From Hyaloraphidium curvatum (Eukaryota; Monoblepharomycota; Hyaloraphidiomycetes; Hyaloraphidiales; Hyaloraphidiaceae), in the NCBI GenBank assembly GCA_025558095.1, contig JAIVFI010000032.1, positions 248,001 to 312,000 of the forward strand: 64,000 nt of DNA. Reading direction: 5' to 3'. Made by a program: the position numbers and the translations under genes. Of this stretch, positions 48,698-59,788 are shown one piece after another (within the stretch, counting starts at the first letter, position 1; each line of letters opens with the position of its first letter). Under the pieces are notes generated by a model that was not told where the DNA came from, did not search any database, and saw only the letters and a program-made list of their open reading frames with translations.

Positions 48698-50682
48698 ATG
48701 GAGGCGAGCGAGACGGGTGTTGCCGAGCGGCATGCGCTGCACCGGCGGGACTCTGACAGCGATGCGGACTCGGGCGACACGCTGGGGGGGCCGGCGACCC
48801 TGCTGCTGCCGCGGCGCACGCCGTCGCCCCCGCGGTCGCCGCCGCGGTCGCCGCCGCGCGGTCGCCATGTGCCGCACCCGGCAGGACAATTGGGCGGCCA
48901 CCTCGGGCAGCTGGGCGGACCACTGCGAGTGTGCGCGCCGAGGTGCCGCGGGCTGCTCTCGCTGCCGGGCCGCGCGGCGGTGGCGCAGTTCGCGCTGCTG
49001 CTGCTGCTCGCAAACGCCGCGTGGCGCTTCCGCTTCTACGTGCTGCCGGTCGTGCCGGGCGACGGCTCGTCGGCCGCGCGGCTGGCGGACTTCGGCGCGG
49101 ACGACTACCGCCGGCCCGACGGCGCGTGGGCGCCCGGCTTCTGCGCCCGCATCGCCGGGCCGGGCGAGCGGGAGGCGCCGCGGCTGGCCTCGGCGGACCA
49201 GGAGCCGGCGGAACCGCGCCGCCTGCCGGGGCTGCGGACAAAGGGCGGGCGCGGCAGGGGCTCGTCGCGCCGCAGAAAGCCCCGGCTGGCCCGCCGCGCC
49301 TCCCGGACCCGCCCAAAGCCCGAGCCGCCGCCCGACGCCCTCGCCTCCCCGTGGAACGCGAACCGCGACGTGGCCCCCGGCGACCTCACCGGCCTCTCGC
49401 AGGAGGTCCACTCGCTCACAGAGTCGCGCGGCGTGTCGCTGCCAAACCGCCACCACTGGCAGTCCCTCTCCCTCGTCGCCATGCTGGAGCACCGCTGGGC
49501 ATGGCAGGACCACCTCCGCGCGCGCGCGCTCCCCTACGCCGACGCCGCCGACGCCTTCGGCTTCCGCCCCGGCTCGCGCGGCATCGTCACCACGCTCGAG
49601 GGAAAGAGCCTCAAGTACTCGCTGGCCGCGCTGCGCGTGCTGCGGCGGATGAACGTGTCGCTGGACGTCGAGGCCTGGTGCTACCGCGGCGAGCTGACGG
49701 CCAGGCAGAAGGCCCTCGTGGCGCGGTTCGGCGCGGGGAACGGCGGCTCCATCGTCGTCAAGGAGGCAGAGGAGCAGGCGCAGCGGCTGGCAGGGAGGAT
49801 CGACTCGGAGGCCGCGGGCGGCTTCTTCTCGGAAAGGAAGTCGGGGAGGAACTACCAGCTCAAGGTCGAGGCGATCATGGCGAGCGCCTTTGAGGAGGTC
49901 ATGTGGTTGGACTCGGACAACATCGTCGCGAAGGACGTGACGTTCCTGTTCGACGAGCCGGCGTACGTCGAGACGGGGGCGCTGTTCTGGCCCGACTACT
50001 GGTGGGTTGCCATCTCATGGCTGGCATTGAGATCATCGGCTCACCGTCGGGTGATGGCAGGCGCACCGCCCTCGACAACCCGATCTGGACCGTCATGGGC
50101 GTCCCCTACCGCTTCGAATGGGAGTTCGAAGCCGGCCAGCTCCTCGTCTCCAAGCCGCGCTCGTGGTGCGCCCTCTCGCTGGCGCTGCAGCTCGTGCACG
50201 ACCCCTTCTACCAGGACCGCCTGCTGTGGGGCGACAAGGACGCCTTCCGCTTCGCATGGAAGGCCACCGGCACCCCGTACCACGTTGTGCGCTTCCCCGT
50301 TCAGCCCGCCGGCGAGCGCTCCGGCAGCCCCGCGCCGGACCCCTCCGCCTCGGGCTTCTGCGCCACCACCATGGTCCAATCCCACCCCTCGCGCCGCTCC
50401 GAACCGCTCTTCTTCCACGCCAACGCGCTCAAGTACGCCGGCACCCCCGAGCTGCGGCCCTCGCGCGGCGCGCCGGGCCCGTTCCCGTGGATCCTCAGGT
50501 ACCCCGCGGGCACCGACGTGCGGAGGATGAGGGCGGTGGGGTACCACGGCAGGGGGAGGAGGTGGTGCGTCACGCTCGGTGGGGACGGGGAGGTGGAGTG
50601 GGAGTGGGCGAGGACGGATCCGGGGGTGGCCGAGGTGTGGGGGGAGGGCTACGCCGAGGCGGTCAAGGCGCTGGGCGGGTAG
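48698..50682 (+). CDS. GT71-like mannosyltransferase, type II membrane protein
   Basis: Two exons (48698-50001, 50061-50682). A short cytosolic tail with repeated SPPR units and a hydrophobic anchor AVAQFALLLLLANAAW form a Golgi-type signal anchor. The stem is Arg/Pro-rich. The catalytic part starts near GSRGIVTTLEGKSLKYSLAA and continues with LRRMNVSLDVEAWCYRGEL and KVEAIMASAFEEVMWLDSDN, where DSD is the metal-binding motif. FLFDEPAYVETGALFWPDYW follows, then after the 59-nt intron RTALDNPIWTVMG and FEAGQLLVSKPRSWCALSLA. This pattern matches the MNN1/MNN2 group (alpha-1,2/1,3-mannosyltransferases). The acceptor glycan is unknown. The gene is one of the most GC-rich in the window. Confidence 0.82.
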
Positions 50683-50842
50683 ACGGCCCGGTGCGGCGGC
50701 GCGTGTAGACGCACCGGGTCTTGGGACATGGGAGGAAGCTGCTTCTTGGAACCATGGAAGTCTTTAAGCGCGATAGAGTGCAAGAAGTTCTTGATTGAAG
50801 TTTCTCAATCTGCTCTAGATCGACGATTCGTGCTGCGCCCGG

Positions 50843-53490
50843 CTATGGCTGCCCAGGGAAGATGCTGCTGTACACCGCATGCAGCACGTCTCCGTCCCAG
50901 CCCTCCTCGGACGAGCCTCCCACCAGCTTGGCCACGATCCCCTCCACCGCGCCGTCAAACTCCCACACAAGCGAATACAGCACCACCCGCCGCAGGACGT
51001 CGGGCCTGTCCGCCGCGGCAACACCGTCGGCCTCCAGAAATGCGTCCACCCTCTCGGGGTCAAAGAAGAGCACGCTGCCGAAAACCGGCACAAAGTCCCA
51101 CGCCGCATCAAACCACGCGTCCTCGCCCGGCAGAACGTGGAAAGCGTCTCCGAAATCGAGCACCTGCCGCGGTTCCCAAAACCCTTCCGCCGACGGCTCG
51201 CCAAACACGTTGCCGGCATGCAGATCGCAGTGCAGCAGCGAGACGCGCATCCCGGCCGGCACGCCGGCGAGCAGTTCCTCCGCTGAAGATTCCCTGCGCA
51301 GCGCGCGGACCGCCGGCCTCAGGTTTTCGGGCAGCCTCGCCAGCCTGGCCTCCCAGACGTCCCCGAAAAGCCGGTCGAACAGACCCCGCCAATCCGCATG
51401 TCGGCGCGGCTCCCAGCTCTCCACCATCGGTGCCGTCGGCAGCGAATGCAGGCCCCGCGTCGTGAGCGCGATCCACCGCACGAGCGCATCGTCCGCTATC
51501 GGTGGCAGCCCCTTCTCCAGCAACACTCTCCTGTGCGCCTCCAGGCTCTCGCCCCCGGCGCGCTCCATAACCATGAATGGCCACAGCCACCCTTCATCCT
51601 GCAGCTTGCCCCTCGCAACGAGCGCCGGCGCCAGCCTCTCCCGTCCACCAAGCCGCATCCGCTCCCTGGCCAGCATCTCGGAGCCGAACCCCTTGCCCTC
51701 CGCCGCGAGGTGCGGAAACAGCTTGGCCACGCGGCCCGAGGCGTCCGCAAACACGGGGCTCGAGCCGCCGAGGGGCGTCCACCTCCCCGCGAGCCCGGGG
51801 ACCAGCTCGCGGAGGCGGTCCAGGCGCGCCTTTTGCGCTTCGGGGGAGCGGAACGAGGCCATGAACGAGGCGCGGGTCCGGTGGCTCTCGGCGAGGACGT
51901 GCGGGTCGTCGGTGGGTTGGAAGGTGCGTGCGGCTGCCGAGAAGGATTCGGCGAGGTAGGAGCGGTGCGAGGTCATGGTCGCAGAGATCTTGGACCACCT
52001 CTGGCAGAGAGTTTGGCGTTAGGCAAATCGAGCGGGCCATGGAGTGCCATCTCACCTCGGGAGGAAACCTGACGGCAGCTTCCGCGGCAAAGGTTCGCAC
52101 GTTGCGCTCGTCGAGGAAGTTCTGTGTCACGGCGACGTTCACTTCGTCCAGGTTGAGTATCATGTGCCACCTGCGACGTCGCATGGTCAGCAAACTGGCG
52201 CTGCCCGAATGATGCGACCACCCACCATCCCGCCGGCACGAAGATGGTCTCCCCGGGCATCTGCACGCACTCGATCGGCAGCGCCTCTGGCGGCAGGTGC
52301 GGGTACACGTCCAGGTACCACTCGAGCGAGCTGGGCGCCTCGATCCTCCCCTCCTCGAAAAACACCCCCACGCCCGGCGGCGGGTGACCGGGCGGGTACA
52401 GCGCCCACCTCTTCCTGCCCCCGATAAGGGCGTTCCACGCGCCCGTGCCCAGCGGATCTTCGGCGGGACGTCACGCACCCCCTACAGCGCCCCAACAATG
52501 GTGCCCGGCTCACCGACGTGCCATCCCGCGCCGCTGCGCATGGGGCCGATGACGAGCCAGCGGAAGTCCATGGGGCGCTCGGCGGGGGGGAAGGCGTCCA
52601 GGAGGTCGGGGCCGAAAACGCCCGGGGGCTCGTAGTCGGAGAGCAGTGCGGGGGCTTTTTCGGCGAAGCGGGGGTCGAAGATGTAGAGCGGCGACTCGTC
52701 GTTCTGGCGGGAGCAGTAGTCGAGGTAGGACTCGAGGGTCATGTCGGCGTAGCGCAGAGCCTGTGACGTGTTGTTTTCGTTCCCGGCTCCGGTGCGGAAG
52801 CGCACATCGGGGAAGTCACGCAGGAGCCGAGATACGGACCACGCGCCGCGCGCAGCCGGCCACGAGGCCGTCGCGGAAGCGGGCAGTAAGAAGGGCCGCG
52901 AAGCTCCAATGTTCCTGGCGACGGCCGACGCGTCGACCACCGGGTCGAGCGTGGGCAACGGCGGCAGGCAGTCAATCCGCAGCCTGTCAAATTGCTGGAT
53001 GTTCATGCATGAGCGCTGGTGGGGCGGAGTCTGTCAGGGCTCTCCACAAGCTTTGTGCGACTCGACGCCCCACCTGCCACTTGCGGTGTAGGTGGTGTGA
53101 GCGCACGTTCCACGCTGAAACATCGAGCCTGCGCGTCTGCCGCCGCGCGCGTTCGGGGCTGTCGGGTTCCCAGCCCGCGTCCTCGTCCCCGCCTGACGAC
53201 GGCCGAGTGGCCAGGGCGACGAACGTCTCGCGCCAGGACGCCCCAAAGACCAGCGGCTGCTTCAGCGACAGGCAATGCGCGCGCCACAGCGCGTCGTCAC
53301 GTGCAAAGAGGAAAAGCACGCGCGAACACGCCGAGGCCGTGTCGAGGTCGCGGGGGGACAACCGCGCGAGCACCGCCGACACGAGCTCGTCCGCCAAGAC
53401 GGCCATGTTGCCGAGCCCGGCGTCGCGCGCAGAAAGCGGAGGCGGCGCTTCCGGCGGCGGCGGAGGAGGAGGAGGCGGGAGCGCCGCCAT
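50843..53490 (-). CDS. F-box / JmjC / phosphotransferase fusion, JMJ21-like
   Basis: Three domains in one gene. The start at 53490 (MAALPPPPP) leads to an F-box: GNMAVLADELVSAVLARLSP, DTASACSRVLFLFARDDALW. After an intron ending near 53000, QFDRLRIDCLPPLPTLDP opens the JmjC part: DESPLYIFDPRFAEKAPALL, MDFRWLVIGPMRSGAGWHV/, then by splicing DPLGTGAWNALIGGRKRWAL, IECVQMPGETIFVPAGW/WHM. HVD and the WWH histidine supply the iron triad. A further intron joins RFPPE to RWSKISATMTSH and the APH-like kinase fold, with LLHCDLHAGNVF (catalytic loop) and QVLDFGDA. The same order occurs in Arabidopsis At1g78280 (JMJ21). The ATG at 51976 is internal. Substrates of both enzyme domains are unknown; the F-box would link it to an SCF ligase. 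Confidence 0.88.
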
Positions 53491-53923
53491 GTTTGTTGTG
53501 GTCGACGCGGAATCGGAGCGCGCCTGGGCGCGAACTCCGACGTAGCGCCAAGCACAGCAACGAACCAGCAAGCAGGTTCAGCGAGATTTGGAAGGCTCCG
53601 TACTTCACTCAAGAAGACCTACTCATTTAATCCACCCGTTTGTTTGCCTGCCTAAGCACCTCCTTTGGCCAAGCACCGAAGAACCAGGTTGCTCGGCGTG
53701 CTATCACTTCAGCAACCTGCGCGAGCAGCGGATCTGGGTCACCATCGAAGAGGTATGGAAGCTTTCTGATTCAGGCCGGGGCAGGCTAGGAGCTCAGTGC
53801 GCCGAGCAACCAAGCGGAGGCAATTTTGCAGGAATGGACCGGAAGCGGAAGACGGGCAATCCAAGCATCAGGCGTGGTGATGGGTAAATCTCGACATCCT
53901 TGCACAGTTCTAAGTCTGTCCTT
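53491..53923. other. Spacer between JMJ21-like gene and F-box paralogue
   Basis: About 430 bases, the promoter side of the JMJ21-like gene and the 3' side of the paralogue. Plus-strand short ORFs have no motif. Nothing else recognised. Confidence 0.4.
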
Positions 53924-54547
53924 TTACGTTGCATCAAGACTGGGCCGAGTTGGGCACCGTTTCGGATTGCAGCCGACGCTGGGCCCTGGACTGGATCGCG
54001 GCCGCCTCGCCAGATTCGACGGCATGGCGCATGCCAGCGAACCAGCCCCCGCCAGTTTTGCAACCGCCGCCAGCCATCCCATTCTCCCTTTCTCCCGGGC
54101 ATCCTCGGCAAGGGTGACGTGTCCGATCAGGCGAAAGGCGTACAGAAGCCCGCGTTCGTAGGCACCCTGGGACTCATCGCCGCGCAGTTTGGCGGACGAG
54201 ATACAGTGCGCCGCATACATCGCCGCTTCGTACTCGTCGCCGAAGTTCTCGAACAGGAGGTTCCAGGCTTCCGCGGTGCCGACGAACGTCTCGCGCGGGG
54301 ACGCGCCAAGCACGATTGGCTCCTTCAGTGACAGACTGTGAGGTTGCCACAGCGATTCCTCGCGCGCAAAGAGAAAGAGAACCCGCGAGCACGCCGCCAC
54401 GGTGTCGAGGTCGCGAGGAGGCAGCAGGGCAAGCACCGAAGGCACGAGCTCGTCGGCCAGCACTGCCATGTGACCGAGCCCAGCATCGCGCGGAAAAATG
54501 TTTTGGGGCTCTGCGGGCGACGTGGGTGGAGCCGGAGGACCCGCCAT
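53924..54547 (-). CDS. F-box paralogue lacking JmjC and kinase parts
   Basis: A 207-codon frame. Its first 85 residues are a close copy of the F-box end of the JMJ21-like neighbour (GHMAVLADELVPSVLALLPP, DTVAACSRVLFLFAREESLW); about three-quarters of a 70-residue stretch is identical by eye. After RETFVG it diverges to AEAWNLLFENFGDEYEAAMY and YERGLLYAFRLIGHVTLAED, which look helical, then to a low-complexity end. No JmjC or kinase sequence lies upstream or downstream. It is a tandem partial duplicate that either acquired a new C-terminus or is decaying. The C-terminal part may be spliced differently from the plain frame. Confidence 0.6.
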   Translation of the reverse strand: MAGPPAPPTSPAEPQNIFPRDAGLGHMAVLADELVPSVLALLPPRDLDTVAACSRVLFLFAREESLWQPHSLSLKEPIVLGASPRETFVGTAEAWNLLFENFGDEYEAAMYAAHCISSAKLRGDESQGAYERGLLYAFRLIGHVTLAEDAREKGRMGWLAAVAKLAGAGSLACAMPSNLARRPRSSPGPSVGCNPKRCPTRPSLDAT

Positions 54548-54971
54548 GTTGTTGCGGAGCTGGGTGGTGAATCGCTCTCCCGCCCCCAGATCAGATCAGG
54601 CAGGTGCGGGCTCACACAGACAAGCCCAGAGTCCGGTCCATCGACAATATCGAGAGCAGCGAATCGGGACAAGACGAAGACTCAGATGCAATCTGGTTCA
54701 GATTCAGAGCTCAACGGTGCCGACAAGCTGAAGCTGGAGTAACGCCTCGGGAAGGAGGAGAATCACTTGAACCCAACAACCACGTGCCATCCGCAGCAAA
54801 GGAGGGATGATGGATCATCTCAACTCTTCTTCTACAGTCCCATTCCACCATCTGCCTCCCATGTTGCGTCACGGACAATCTCGGGGAGTTGGGATCGGGT
54901 CGGCACCTCACTCTGCTTCCGCCACCCGGGCGGCCATTTTCGTTCCCGCACCTGCCTGTGATCGCCTCGCG
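54548..54971. other. Divergent spacer, F-box paralogue / sulfurtransferase
   Basis: About 420 bases between start codons facing apart. No repeat or additional gene recognised. Confidence 0.45.
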
Positions 54972-56329
54972 ATGAGCCTTCCTGCCGCGGCGCGTGTGAC
55001 ACGCGCGCTCTCCGCGGTCGCATCGCTGCCGCTCGCCGCGCCGGCGCCCCGCGTCGCCGCGCTTCCTCGCCCCGCGCCGTCCCCCGCCCGCGCTCGCCGG
55101 TTCGCAGCGGCCGCCGCACAAACGGTCGAGGCGCCGCAACCGCCTGCGCAGGCCGCACCGCAGCCCGCTCCCGCTCCCGCTCCCGCGTTTGGCGCCGTGC
55201 CGGTGGGTGCTCGCCCGGCGCTCTTTCCTTCCAACCCGCTCACCCCCGTGGTAGACCTTCGTTTCGAGCGAATGGCTCGATCGCAACATCGGCCTCGTCG
55301 TGCCCGTCGACGCGACCTACCACCTTCCCAACGCCAACCGCAACGCCCACGGTGGGGGCATTCCGATCCCCGTCTCGCCTGGGCTCTGATCCCCTTCCCA
55401 CCCAGAGGAGTACCGAAAATGCCACCTCAAGAACGCACGCTTCTTCGACATCGACCGGGTCTCCCTCCCCGGCCCCCTGCCGCACATGCTCCCCACCCCC
55501 GAGGAGTTTTCGAAGCAGATGGGCGCGCTGGGCATCTCGGACACGGACCACGTGGTGATTTACGACTCGCACGGGCTGTTTTCGGCGCCGCGGGCGTGGT
55601 GGATGTTCAAGTGGTTTGGACACGCGAAGGTGTCGATCCTTGAGGGGGGGCTGCCGCAGTGGGTCAAGGAGGAGCGGGCCGTGATGGACTCGGAGGTCAA
55701 GCCGAAGGTGGGCGCACTCGGGACCGTCTACTTGTGCAGCAAGTTGACGCCTGTTCCGTATGTCTCCACAGCCAAAGTTCTACAAGGCGCGTCGGCCGGA
55801 CATGGCGATGGTGCGCAACTTTCAACAAATGATCGCGAACGTGGACAAGGCGGACCAGAACCCCGCCCAGGCCGAACAAGTGATCGACGGGCGCCCGGCG
55901 GACAGGTGGGCTTCGATAGGGAGGCAGATGACATTCCTTTGCTCATCTCTCTTCTCGGATGACGCCCACAGGTTTAACGGCGAGGCACCCGAACCGCGCA
56001 AGGTCCCCTCCGGCTCCATGCCCTTCAGCACCAACCTCCCCACCTCCCTCCTCGTCACCCCTACCGGCTCCCTCATCTCCCGCGCGGACCTCCTCGCCCT
56101 CCTCAAGGAGCGCTCCGTGGACCCCTCCCGCCCCGTCGTTGCCACCTGCGGCTCGGGCGTTTCGGCGGCGGTCATCATCCTCGCGCTGCACGAGCGCCTG
56201 GGGATCCCGCTCGAGAAGCTGGCGCTGTACGACGGGAGCTGGACCGAGTGGGCGGGGGGGGAGAGCAGGGGCGCGGTGATTGTGAACCGCGGGCCGAAGG
56301 TGCAGATCTCCGGAGGGTGGCTCGGGTGA
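54972..56329 (+). CDS. 3-Mercaptopyruvate / thiosulfate sulfurtransferase
   Basis: Two rhodanese domains moving sulfane sulfur from mercaptopyruvate or thiosulfate. The start MSLPAAARVTRALSAVASLP and about 50 further Ala/Arg/Pro-rich residues look like an organellar presequence, probably mitochondrial. A 52-nt GTGGGT...GTAG intron joins AFGAVP to TFVSSEWLDRNIGLVVPVDA. Domain 1: ARFFDIDRVSLPGPLPHMLP, VVIYDSHGLFSAPRAWWMFK. Domain 2: MIANVDKADQNPAQAEQVID and a C-terminal VVATCGSGVSAAVIILALHE; the catalytic Cys codon is 56147-56149. The CGSGVS loop is typical of the mercaptopyruvate type (rhodanese proper has CRKGVT). Further introns lie near 55.40, 55.71-55.75 and 55.90-55.97 kb. Confidence 0.9.
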
Positions 56330-56636
56330 CGGCGGTCGTGTGGACTGGTCGGCAGATGGGGCATTGGATTGGACCAAGTTGGATCTTGATTGGACGGTCG
56401 TTTGGAGGTGGAAGGGTGTGCGAGCGCGGAGATCGCGGACTGTGGACGCGTTCTGCGGCATGGCGCGGGTTGGAACATCTTGGAAGAGTTAATGCCAGAG
56501 ATATGTACAAGGGGATATCCGATGGAGGGATGTTCCGGCCCGGATGCCTCTCATGTCGGCGCGGGCCCGAGGAGAGAAGAGAGTCCCCGATGGGGAGACG
56601 AGTCCAGTAGTCCGAGACCGCCGCCGGCCACGCCGC
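56330..56636. other. Convergent spacer, sulfurtransferase / HIG1
   Basis: About 310 bases between two stop codons. No gene or repeat recognised. Confidence 0.45.
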
Positions 56637-57055
56637 CTAGCTCGTCGACGTCGGCTCCGATGGTGCCGCCGGCCGCGACTTCATCGCCTCGTAGGTCAGC
56701 GAGACGCCCAGCGCGCCAAAGGCCACGGCCTGCGCGACGACCCTGTCGGACACAACAGGCCCCGATGAGCCGGACCAGAGGAGCCGATGGCGATGTGGGA
56801 TTCCCACCTGACGCGCATGCTCTTCTGCAGCCCCTTCGAGTCGCGCGCAAACAGCCGCCTGCTGCCGACGAGCACCGAGCCGAGGGCGACGAGAGTCGCG
56901 ATGGGGATCACCGGGTTCTCCTTCGTGCGCCGCACCGCCCGCGCCAGAATGGTCTCGTCGCTCAGCTTCACCACGGGCTTCTGCCGCGCGGGCGGGTCGG
57001 GCGCCGCCGGAGCCGACATCGGTGTGGTGAGGGGCGGGGAAGTGGGAACGATCAT
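56637..57055 (-). CDS. HIG1-domain protein (RCF1/HIGD type)
   Basis: Small mitochondrial inner-membrane protein that supports cytochrome c oxidase and respiratory supercomplexes. The start is at 57055 (MIVPTSPPL) or, equally possible, at 57019 (MSAPAAPDP). The HIG1 core reads RAVRRTKENPVIPIATLVAL, GSVLVGSRRLFARDSKGLQK, then across an intron (GTGGGA...GACAG) SMRVR/VVAQAVAFGALGVS and LTYEAMKSRP. Two membrane hairpin segments result, as usual for the family, and the basic RxxRRTKENP precedes the first. About 105 residues in total. Confidence 0.85.
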
Positions 57056-57419
57056 CGATTGCCCGCCCCTGTGGATCAAACGACGGGGGTGATTCTGACA
57101 TTGAAACGGTACGTCCCCGGCGGCCTTCCCGTCAGCAAAGAAGTTACGGGTCTGTGGATGGTGGCCGATGTGAGAGCCTGGTCCTATGGCGGGGTGCGCG
57201 GCCGCCCCGGCGATCCGCGACGCCGAGGCCCGCGGAGCAGCGATAAAATGCAATAGCCCTGCCCGGCGGCAATGATCCGTGCTTGACACGACGACTGCGG
57301 GCACCGGCCGATGACAGATCGGGGTATGTGCTGACGGCGGTACCCGATCCGCCTGCCGCGGTCCGGACCCTTCTTCGTATCGGCGTCCCTGCCTCCCTCC
57401 CCTCCCCCGCGGGCGCCCG
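57056..57419. other. Divergent spacer, HIG1 / histidine kinase
   Basis: About 360 bases between start codons facing apart, presumably both promoters. Nothing specific recognised. Confidence 0.45.
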
Positions 57420-59625
57420 ATGCCGCCGGCGTCCGAGGGCTTCGACGCGGGCGGCTCGGGAGTGCTCTCAGCGCCGCCGTGGGTCACCGCGCTGCAGCAG
57501 GCGGTGCTGGAGCAGCAGGCGCTCGAGGGCATCGACCTCTTCCCGGCCGTGGACTCGGCGGCAAACGCCCTGAACATCGCCGGCTTCGCGCCGCAGCGGC
57601 TGTCGCTGTCGATCATCACGCGGCACCCCGGCCTCAGCGGGCTGGCCTACGTGTACAATGCCGCCGACGGCCGCGTGGTCTTCCTCGAGCGCCCGCCCGG
57701 CTTCCTCGAGGACAAGGAGCACCTCGAGAGCCCGCTGCACCATGTCATGACGACGAAAAAGACGCTGTTCATCGACGAGCCCGGGCTGACCACCGACCGG
57801 CGCTTCCCGATCATCGAGAACTTCGTCAAGGCAGGGGCCACCTCGTACGTCGCCCTGCCGCTGCACACCGCCCGCGGCGACACGCACGTGCTCGCGACGT
57901 GGACCGCCCGCCCCGGGGGCTGGTCGCGCGCGGATGTTCGTCAGATCGAGCTGGTCATCCCGCTCTTCACGCTCCTCGTCGAGGTCACGGAGAACCGCCG
58001 GCTGCTGGGCATCATTGGCACCGCCCACGAGGTCACCCAGCGTGCCCTGGCCGAGCAGGCCCTGCGGAGCGCCGACGAGCTGCTGAAGCAGCAGTCCATC
58101 GCCATGGAGCGGCTCAAGGCCGAGCGGGACGCGCGGTTCGAAGCCGAGAGGCTCCTCGCCGAGCGCAACGCCGAGCTGGCCGCGCTGGCCGTCTCTCTCG
58201 AGGCAAAAGTGTCGGAACGGACGAGGGAGCTCGAGGAGGCGCTGACGCGGGCAAACGCCGCCACCATGGCCAGGTCGAGGGTGGGTGCTCCGTTCCTCGC
58301 CCCGCTGATCCATTTCCTGATCCCGGCTCCTATCCCCGCCCGCCATCCAGTTCCTCGCTATGATGAGCCACGAGATCCGCACCCCTATGCACGGCGTCCT
58401 GGGCCTCGCGGAGCTTCTCTCCAAGACGGAACTCGACGCCTCCCAGGTGCGCTACGTCGACACCATCCAAACCACCGGCCGCGCGCTGCTCTCCCTCCTC
58501 AACTCCATCCTCGACTTTTCCAAGATCGAAGCCGGCCGCGTGGAGCTGGAACGCTTCGCCGTGGACCCCGCGCGGATCCTGGAGGAGGTCACCGCGCTGC
58601 TGGGCATCTCGGCCCGCGACCGTGGCATCCGCCTCGACGTCCGCGTGGCCGACGACGTGCCGCACCACGTCGAAGCCGACCCCACGCGGCTCCGGCAGGT
58701 GTGGGTCAACCTGATTGGGAACGCGGTCAAGTTCACGGAGCGGGGGAGCGTGGAGGCGTCGCTGGAGGTCGCCTCGCGCGCGGAGGGGAACTGCGTGCTC
58801 CGGGGTACAGTGCGGGACACGGGGCCCGGGATCGGGCCGGAAGCGCTGGAGAGGTTGTTCGAACCATTCACCCAGGCGGATGGTTCCATGGCGCGGCGGT
58901 TCGGCGGCACCGGGCTTGGCTTGACGATCTGCAAGGGCCTGCTGGAGCAAATGGGCGGGTCTCTGACGGTCGAGAGTACCTTGGACGTGGGCTCCACCTT
59001 TTCCTTCACCATCCCCGTGGCCACACCGGCCGCGGCACCGCCCCCGGCACCGGCCGAGGCGCCGCACGAGCCCGAAAACGTGGAAGGGCTGAGGGTCCTG
59101 GTGGTTGACGACAACCCCGTCAACAGGCTGGTTGCGGAGCGACAGCTCCGGATGATTGGTGTGCCAACGATCGCCGTGGCGTCTGGGGGCGCCGAGGCGC
59201 TCGACGCGCTGGCCTCGCGGACTTTCGACGTCGTGCTGATGGACGTGCAGATGCCCGGCATGGACGGGCTGACGTGCACCAGGGAGCTGCGGAAAATGCC
59301 GCTGGCGGTACAGCCGAGGGTGATTGCCATGACGGCCAACGCTTTCGAGGCGGACAGGAGGGCGTGCCAGGAGGCGGGGATGGACGGCTTTCTGGCGAAA
59401 CCGACCGGAATCGCGGCGCTGAAGGAGGCGCTCGCGGGGCCCCCGCACGAACCCCGGCCAGAGCCCCGGGACGAGCCCCGGCGCGACGTCGCCCGGATCG
59501 AAGCCCGGCTTGACGTCCTGGGGCGCGCCGCGTCGGGGCGTGTGGAGCACACGTACGTCAACGGGGCGGTGCATCCGGGTGCTGTCACCGCGGCAATTGG
59601 GTTCCGGAAGCACCAGACGATGTGA
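57420..59625 (+). CDS. Hybrid histidine kinase (GAF-like, HisKA, HATPase, receiver)
   Basis: Two exons (57420-58280, 58351-59625). The N-terminal 200 residues form a GAF-like sensor (RLSLSIITRHPGLSGLAYVY, AGATSYVALPLHTARGDTHV) without membrane spans, so it should be soluble. A long coiled coil (about residues 205-285) leads to the dimerisation helix MMSHEIRTPMHGVLGLAEL; its His codon is 58369-58371. The ATP lid follows: WVNLIGNAVKFTERGS (N box), DTGPGIGPEALERLFEPF, FGGTGLGLTICKGLLEQMGG. The receiver has VLVVDDNPVNRLVAERQL and VVLMDVQMPGMDGL, with the phospho-Asp at 59242-59244, then the conserved Thr/Ser of AMTANAF and FLAKP. The C-terminus is Pro/Arg/Glu-rich. The 70-nt intron shows it is a eukaryotic gene, not bacterial contamination. 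The signal is unknown. Confidence 0.93.
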
Positions 59626-59788
59626 TTCATTACGATGATGTGGTTATTGATGGTGAAGCGCTTGTTGCCACGGAAGCAGAGCGATTAGAGAATGATGGAC
59701 GGACACTTGGCACTTGAACCAGTCAGGCAATCTATAGCGCGGCTCCAAAACAGCGAATGCTCTATGCATCTGACGTATGTAGTTGCGC

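Noticed and set aside
50843-51976. The APH-like frame as an independent gene starting at 51976
   Set aside because: Splicing from the JmjC exon reads in frame through that ATG, and the three-domain order matches the plant homologue.
53588-53887. Plus-strand 99-codon frame opposite the F-box region
   Set aside because: No motif, not conserved in look, lies between two minus-strand genes.
57468-59613. Long minus-strand frames (about 320-430 codons) opposite the histidine kinase
   Set aside because: Antisense shadows. All kinase and receiver motifs are on the plus strand.
57420-59625. Bacterial contamination (a two-component kinase)
   Set aside because: A 70-nt GT-AG intron splits the gene just before the phospho-acceptor helix, and both neighbours are eukaryotic.
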